Assembly (NCBI GenBank): GCA_903813345.2
Contig: CAIIXF020000007.1
Location: forward strand, 18,525,564 to 18,589,563
DNA from: Owenia fusiformis
Lineage: Eukaryota > Annelida > Polychaeta > Sabellida > Oweniidae
Direction of reading: 5' to 3'
DNA: 64,000 bases
Shown here: positions 60,501 to 64,000 of the stretch, piece after piece
Layout of the letters: every line of letters starts with the position of its first letter
How positions within the stretch are numbered: position 1 is the first letter of the stretch
Notes under the pieces: generated by a model
Seen by the model: the letters and a program-made list of their open reading frames with translations, nothing else
What the model was told of the DNA's origin: nothing
Databases searched by the model: none
Made by a program: the position numbers and the translations under genes

Positions 60501-61146
60501 TGAGGCTATCAAGTATTCAGGTGGGGCAACCCACACAGCAGCTGGACTGCAAATGCTCAGGGAATCAACTTTCCAAACAAACAATGGGAACCGTAATGGT
60601 AAGATCCTTTGAAGCTGCTCACTATCATGTAGAGTGAGAAAATTTGTGAACTTTTTCATTCATCATGTCATACGAGGGTCGTTCAATATATTCATTAATA
60701 AATTGATCAAGTCTATAAAAATTCAGATAATCTATTGAGAGTAATGAGAAGGTTAGCATACTGGGCATATATGAACTGTATAATGAATTATTTTTGATTC
60801 TTTTGAAGTACAGCTTTATAATACGTTTAGAGATGAGGGTATGGACAGTTCTTTTCTTTTATATGTTTTCATGAAAGCTATTTCAATTTAAGGTGTACCA
60901 GATGTAGCTATAGTCATAACAGATGGCATTTCCACAGTGAACGAAGTGAATACTGGAACACAAGCCAGTCTTCTGAAGTCCATCGGTGTTGAAGTGTGGT
61001 CAATAGGAATCGGACAGATAGATAAAGAGAGGCAGAATGAGCTCTCAGAAGTAGCCACTAGTGATAGTACCATCAAAACAGTTTCAGATTTTGAATCTCT
61101 GCAAGGGCTTGTAAATGAGATTGTCTCAACTTTATGTTCATCTTAG
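48556..61146 (+). CDS. Secreted CAP-EGF-MAM2-mucin-MAM-vWA-EGF-vWA-EGF-vWA mosaic protein
   Basis: Twenty-three coding exons: 48556-48652, 49032-49240, 49423-49549, 50202-50311, 50424-50530, 51323-51414, 51661-51762, 52078-52257, 52505-52837, 53198-53233, 53723-53860, 54272-54469, 54675-54812, 55429-55764, 55978-56127, 56332-57216, 57365-57478, 57755-58111, 59403-59606, 59727-59840, 59976-60092, 60407-60598, 60893-61146. They sum to 4590 nt in one frame, 1529 aa. Intron phases are 1,0,1,0,2 through the CAP region and phase 1 at every later junction. A clear signal peptide (residues 1-24, cleavage near TLAAA) and no membrane segment or GPI-like tail indicate secretion. Modules: CAP, EGF, MAM1, MAM2, Thr/Ala/Pro linker, MAM3-vWA1, EGF2, vWA2, EGF3, vWA3, ending four codons after a final Cys-Ser-Ser. 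An extracellular-matrix, adhesion or egg/sperm-coat role is plausible from the parts but not shown. Confidence 0.9.
49641..49799. mobile_element. 159-bp near-perfect hairpin MITE in intron 3
   Basis: GGAATAAATAATGATAGGCC at 49641 is mirrored by GGCCTATCATTATTTATTCC ending at 49799. The arms of about 70 bp carry GCCATTCAATATGGTGAAAT and GTTGGACAGAATGTT with only a few mismatches, so it is young. Confidence 0.9.
50898..51059. mobile_element. MITE, about 162 bp, TA-flanked, intron 5
   Basis: Left CAGGGTGGGCCAAAAACGTC faces GGACGTTCTTGCCTCTG at the right end, which is a decayed mirror. TA lies on both sides. Mariner-like. A lone end of the same type (GGCCCACCCTG) is at 52900-52910 in intron 9. 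Confidence 0.65.
51661..51762 (+). other. EGF-like module 1 of the mosaic gene
   Basis: One exon, phase 1 on both sides, reading RCLGKTCSNGGTLMGDTCLC then CPLAYTGETC. It has the CxNGG..CxC..Y.G..C pattern with an extra Cys and no calcium-binding consensus at the start. Confidence 0.8.
51778..51925. mobile_element. 148-bp palindromic MITE in intron 7
   Basis: GTCACATTTG..CTACGGC..CCGTACG is mirrored by CGTACGACCACCGTAGGGCAA followed by ATGTGAC, starting 15 bases after the exon 7 donor. Confidence 0.75.
52078..54812 (+). other. MAM modules 1 and 2 of the mosaic gene
   Basis: MAM1 is split over exons 8-9 (FRATFDDNVCF, DTNQNFPWVRQNETTPS, TLEFYYHMYGDTISTLNVYT, DIAIDDVSL). A 12-residue TIQPSTPAPIT linker exon (53198-53233) follows. 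MAM2 spans exons 11-13 (FECSFDTDLCEMTQ, FDWTRQSGGT, KLEFYYHMRGSDMGTINVYT, YSLVFEYIRGLDWRGDLALD). MAM2 has one more intron than MAM1 in its second half. MAM domains mediate extracellular protein-protein contacts. Confidence 0.9.
53302..53382. mobile_element. 81-bp mariner-like MITE in intron 10
   Basis: CAGGGTGACATAAAAAA faces TTTTTTGTGTCACCGTG, with a near-perfect inner stem CACCACCCACTAATTTT / AAAATTAGTGGGTGGTG and TA on both flanks. Same family as 25360-25442. Confidence 0.9.
55429..55764 (+). other. Thr/Ala/Pro mucin-like repeat exon
   Basis: A single 336-nt exon encodes tandem (A)PTTAAATTA / PTTVAATTA repeats, likely heavily O-glycosylated. At DNA level it is a GCTGCTNCAACAACT-type array. 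Because no unit contains a stop, frames in other phases and on the minus strand also stay open (poly-LLQQ and Cys/Ser-rich). I treat those as shadows. Confidence 0.9.
55978..57216 (+). other. MAM3 fused in one exon to vWA1
   Basis: Exon 15 is the N-half of MAM3 (CTFEAGLCESTMDSSMDFEW). Exon 16 (885 nt) runs from the MAM3 second half (YSHMYGATMGTLNVY, SDLAIDDITV) straight into a complete vWA: DIAFVVDGSGSVG, then VQVAFVLFSD, GGATNIASGL, APNVGILLSDG, IELFAVGVGP. All three MIDAS loops are present (DxSxS, Thr of GGATN, Asp of SDG). Unlike vWA2 and vWA3, this vWA has no internal intron. Confidence 0.92.
57365..59606 (+). other. EGF2 and vWA2 of the mosaic gene
   Basis: EGF2 (57365-57478) starts DENEC and has C-R-N-G-G-V-C, then FVCECSSGFSG, a calcium-binding-type EGF. 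vWA2 exons 57755-58111 and 59403-59606 carry DVIFAIDTSGSI, IGLVTFSSTAKVEF, YGATNTQAAL, NVVILVTDG and HIFVIGVG, so the MIDAS is intact. The intron between them holds the 68-bp minisatellite. Confidence 0.9.
58213..59265. repeat. Minisatellite, about 15 copies of a 68-bp unit, intron 18
   Basis: The unit contains AACATTC(A/G)ATATCAATT, CAACAATAATAGTTTTAGC, ACATCCTATAAG(T/C)TCAAC and AACAATTGTTC(T/A)(T/A)GAAC. The last block is nearly self-complementary, so every unit can form a short hairpin. Copies differ by a few substitutions (ATTCAAT versus ATTCGAT; TTCTTG, TTCTAG or TTCAAG). It occupies most of the intron inside vWA2. Confidence 0.93.
59727..61146 (+). other. EGF3 and vWA3 of the mosaic gene
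   Basis: EGF3 (59727-59840) reads SCSSSPCQNGGQC.. then YTCSCPSDKGGLSC. vWA3 is split over three exons (59976-60092, 60407-60598, 60893-61146) with DLAFLIDESGSIG, IGVVTFSDNA, GGATHTAAGL, VAIVITDG, VWSIGIG; MIDAS intact. The protein ends VNEIVSTLCSS. Confidence 0.9.
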
Positions 61147-61901
61147 CAAGACATTATAATATTGAGCACTCAATCATATCACTACCATGACAGTACCATA
61201 TTTATCATATTACATGGCTGTTTTCTCTTTTGGACTTTCAGCCTTGTATTGACCCTATTCATCTCCCACAGGCTTGCCAGGCCATAAACTGAGATACTGA
61301 AAGTAGCCACTTTATATCTCAAAATGTGTTTTATATTATTTGCATCAATTGGTTGTATTATTATGGAAAATATCCTTTTTGCAGAGGTTTGATATTTTCT
61401 CCCAGGAAACAAAAATGGATGGAATTCACAAAGTTGCTCCAAATCTACAGCGATTTTTGAAATAAGGTGCAAAATGATAGAGGATCGAATTCTGAAAACC
61501 AGATAGTCACAAACTCACAAAGTTGTGTCATAATTATTCGACATTACATGCATGTATTACTCCTCTTTTAGGCTAGGCAAATACAATTTTTACATTTTAC
61601 ATATATGTTACAAAAGCTACAAAAATTGCATATTTTTGCTGATTTAATCACGGGGTGGATATTTTTCGATACTCCATGAACATGCTAATAATAACATGAA
61701 TAAAGACAGAAAAATGCTAAAAATTCAGTACTGAAACCCGATCCATTTGTGCATGAATTTGCAAACAAAAAATAATGTTGCACAAACAGCACATAAAATA
61801 AAGGTCAGGTAAATGACTATCAAACCTGATAAATAACATTCCATTCACTGTGATAACTTACATGTATTTATTTTTTTTATGAATCAATATCCATTTACAT
61901 G
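61147..61901. other. 3' untranslated region and flank of the mosaic gene
   Basis: AATAAA signals lie at 61699-61704 and 61797-61802. No further exon is seen. Confidence 0.5.
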
Positions 61902-62394
61902 TACTGGATTTTCTCGCATATACGCCCCCCTAAATTTAGGCCCATGGGCCAAAAATCGAATGTAGTACGCTTATACGCCCATGGGCCTATAAAAAATGAT
62001 TATTTATTGATTTTTTCAATAAATTCAAGAGTATTTTGTCACTGGCAGATAGTTCTGTCGTTACTTTGTTTCAACATTAAGTTCAACGCTGTGCCGTAAG
62101 TGGCAGTGGTGGATCGTTCTGTTGTTACTTTGTTTCAACATTAAGTCCAAGGTTGTAGGTGACATTTCCTTTATAATTCTTACAAAACATGTGGTAGGAC
62201 TACAACAGTAGGCACGGTAGTCTTTGAGGAACCATTGTATTCATCAGCTCTTCTCACCTTTACGCCCACTGGGCCAAAAATCGAAAGTAGTACACTTATA
62301 CGCCCATGGGCGAAAAATAAGAGGTAAAATAACAGACGGAATTACCCCTTCTTTCAGTTATACGCCCAGGGCTTATATGCGAGAAAATCCGGTA
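61902..62394. mobile_element. 0.49 kb element with GGATTTTCTCGCATATA termini
   Basis: TACTGGATTTTCTCGCATAT at 61902 is mirrored at 62371-62394 (ATATGCGAGAAAATCCGGTA). The interior has repeated TACGCCCATGGGC palindromes and CCAAAAATCGAA.GTAGTAC twice (61950, 62273). It also has a two-copy direct repeat (GTTACTTTGTTTCAACATTA, 62060 and 62125). Non-autonomous, superfamily not assigned. Confidence 0.75.
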
Positions 62395-64000
62395 TATTTC
62401 TTCAAAATTCAGAATCTTGCAGATGCAAATATCTTAAAAGCTGAATGACTCCTAATCCAAATGCTTTGAGCTGGTATCAATAACATTCAGATAAGACACG
62501 TTTTACAGTCATACTAAAATAAAGGATGGAAAATTCAGTAAATAAACAAAAAAGTATTATTTGAAAAAATGGTATTTTGACCAACCTTGTATGTCTTTTG
62601 TTTCTCATTATATTTCGATTACTTCAATTTTAATACTGTTTCTTATATATTACATAAAGTACCATGTCTGTCTGGATGATCACTTTCACAACATGTCACA
62701 AAACAAAACTATGCACAAGTTCAATAATAAATGTAAAAGTAATCAATGTAAAGAACGGGAAATATTATTTTGTACATCAATCAATTTACACTTGATATTA
62801 CCTTATACATTAATAGATTAGTTATAACTTTTATGTCACATAATTCAACTCCAAATGATCAATGTTTGGCAACTCAATTTATAAGTATTTATAAGTAGGT
62901 ATATTCATATAAGTTATAGTTGTTGTGTATCTGCAATCAAATTGTTGAACCTTGTATATTTATTAATTAATAAATAATAAAATTAATTTAATAAAATATG
63001 GTTTTTGTTCAATGCTGGAATTTACATACTAAAATGATATGAAGCATTGGCATTCTGTGCATCATTACGCTGCAGGTTAAACCCTCAATATCTGACCTAA
63101 CAGAGCCTAGAATATTTCATATCTTGGATTGTGAATAACAGTCAATAACTCCACACTTAACTCAAAGTACTGTGGAGAACTATTTGAGTATGCCACAATA
63201 TGATAGTATTGCAGATATATTGAACCAAGATAAAGGAAATGCCAAGGCTTAGCAAATTCCATTAAACATCTTGCACCAGCCATAATTCCTCATTCAAATG
63301 CCCACCATAGTTGATGAAGTGTTGAGAGATAAAGGACAATGTTACTGTATTTACATATAACTATCAAAATATATCCTCTATTACTTTACATTTTAATGTA
63401 AAATGATATATCATATTCGTATATAAAAATGGCAACATTATAGGGCATATTACCACAAGAACTTCGTTCGTTGGGATAATTACCAGAAGTGAAAAATTTA
63501 TGGGGAATAGATGGGGATCAGTGATAGGATGAGTTGCAAGACCAGGCCTTGGTTAACACTAGTTCCCCATTATTCCTCATGCAATATTTAATTGGGGGAG
63601 CAAGTTAAATGTCACCGGAACTTGCCTCATTTTGGTGATTGCCACTTATCTCAGAAGTGCATTTGAAATGTCTACTTTGACTTGAATTTTTTGTGCAAGT
63701 TCCACCACTAGTTTGAATTCATTAAGAAAAACTAAATTCCAAAACAACTCCTCTCCCCAGAGTTCCATTTAGGTGCACGGAGTCATAGGAGGGAGAGGGT
63801 CATATGTTTGGCTAACAAAGTACCTTACAACAATAAACAAATGCTGCTATGTCTTTGCCTATGTCTCCCGAAGGACCACTTTGTTTTAAAAGATAAACCA
63901 ATGTCCCCTTGAAGAGAAACATCTGCTACAGGAGCAGCCTTTAGCACTTAGTGAAGTTTGTGTTTCATTGCTACGTAGTCCACAATATGATCATATCCCC
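62395..64000. other. Intergenic, no gene recognised
   Basis: AT-rich. A reversed terminus of the dispersed family (GAACTTCGTTCGTTGGGATAAT) lies at 63459-63480. The 86-codon frame at 62561-62821 has no recognisable domain. Confidence 0.5.

Noticed and set aside
1-64000. CRISPR-like array
   Set aside because: The tandem arrays at 18.1-20.0 kb and 58.2-59.3 kb have no unique spacers and lie in introns of animal genes.

Overview
This window looks like nuclear DNA of an invertebrate metazoan, probably marine. It is AT-rich by eye, has canonical GT/AG introns, no operons, and many short palindromic DNA transposons. I cannot fix the phylum from the sequence. The extracellular module set (CAP, EGF, MAM, vWA) and the expanded carbohydrate sulfotransferase type fit echinoderms, hemichordates, amphioxus, molluscs or similar.

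Genes, left to right. (1) 6833-7909 (-): an intronless type II membrane sulfotransferase of the heparan-sulfate/uronyl 2-O-sulfotransferase family. (2) 14938-24904 (+): the last 11 exons (534 aa) of DNAJC13/RME-8, an endosomal Hsc70 co-chaperone. Its upstream two thirds are not visible, so the sulfotransferase may lie inside a long DNAJC13 intron. (3) 28196-32515 (+): a small unrecognised single-EGF, single-pass membrane protein of about 260 aa, whose exon 5/6 junction needs a micro-exon to avoid a stop. (4) 48556-61146 (+): 23 coding exons summing to exactly 4590 nt (1529 aa plus stop). It encodes a secreted mosaic protein: signal peptide, CAP, EGF, MAM, MAM, Thr/Ala/Pro mucin-like linker, MAM, vWA, EGF, vWA, EGF, vWA. 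Seventeen consecutive introns are phase 1, a clear record of module shuffling. This gene is the most interesting coding feature.

The rest is dominated by mobile and repeated DNA. There is a 4 kb inverted repeat with nested hairpins and a tRNA-derived SINE head (1.7-5.6 kb), and a dispersed family ending in ATCCCA(T/A)CGAACGAAG with several copies. A roughly 100-copy minisatellite fills a DNAJC13 intron. A 1.8 kb element starts with CACAGCG and has a TTA target duplication (32.7-34.5 kb). A 5 kb giant inverted repeat (36.3-41.4 kb) carries decayed pieces of a repeat-borne protein family. A 68-bp minisatellite lies in the mosaic gene. Many 80-650 bp foldback MITEs are present, several inside introns. 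No CRISPR, prokaryotic operon, rRNA or intact tRNA gene was seen. All exon borders are read by eye from splice consensus and frame continuity and were not checked against transcripts.
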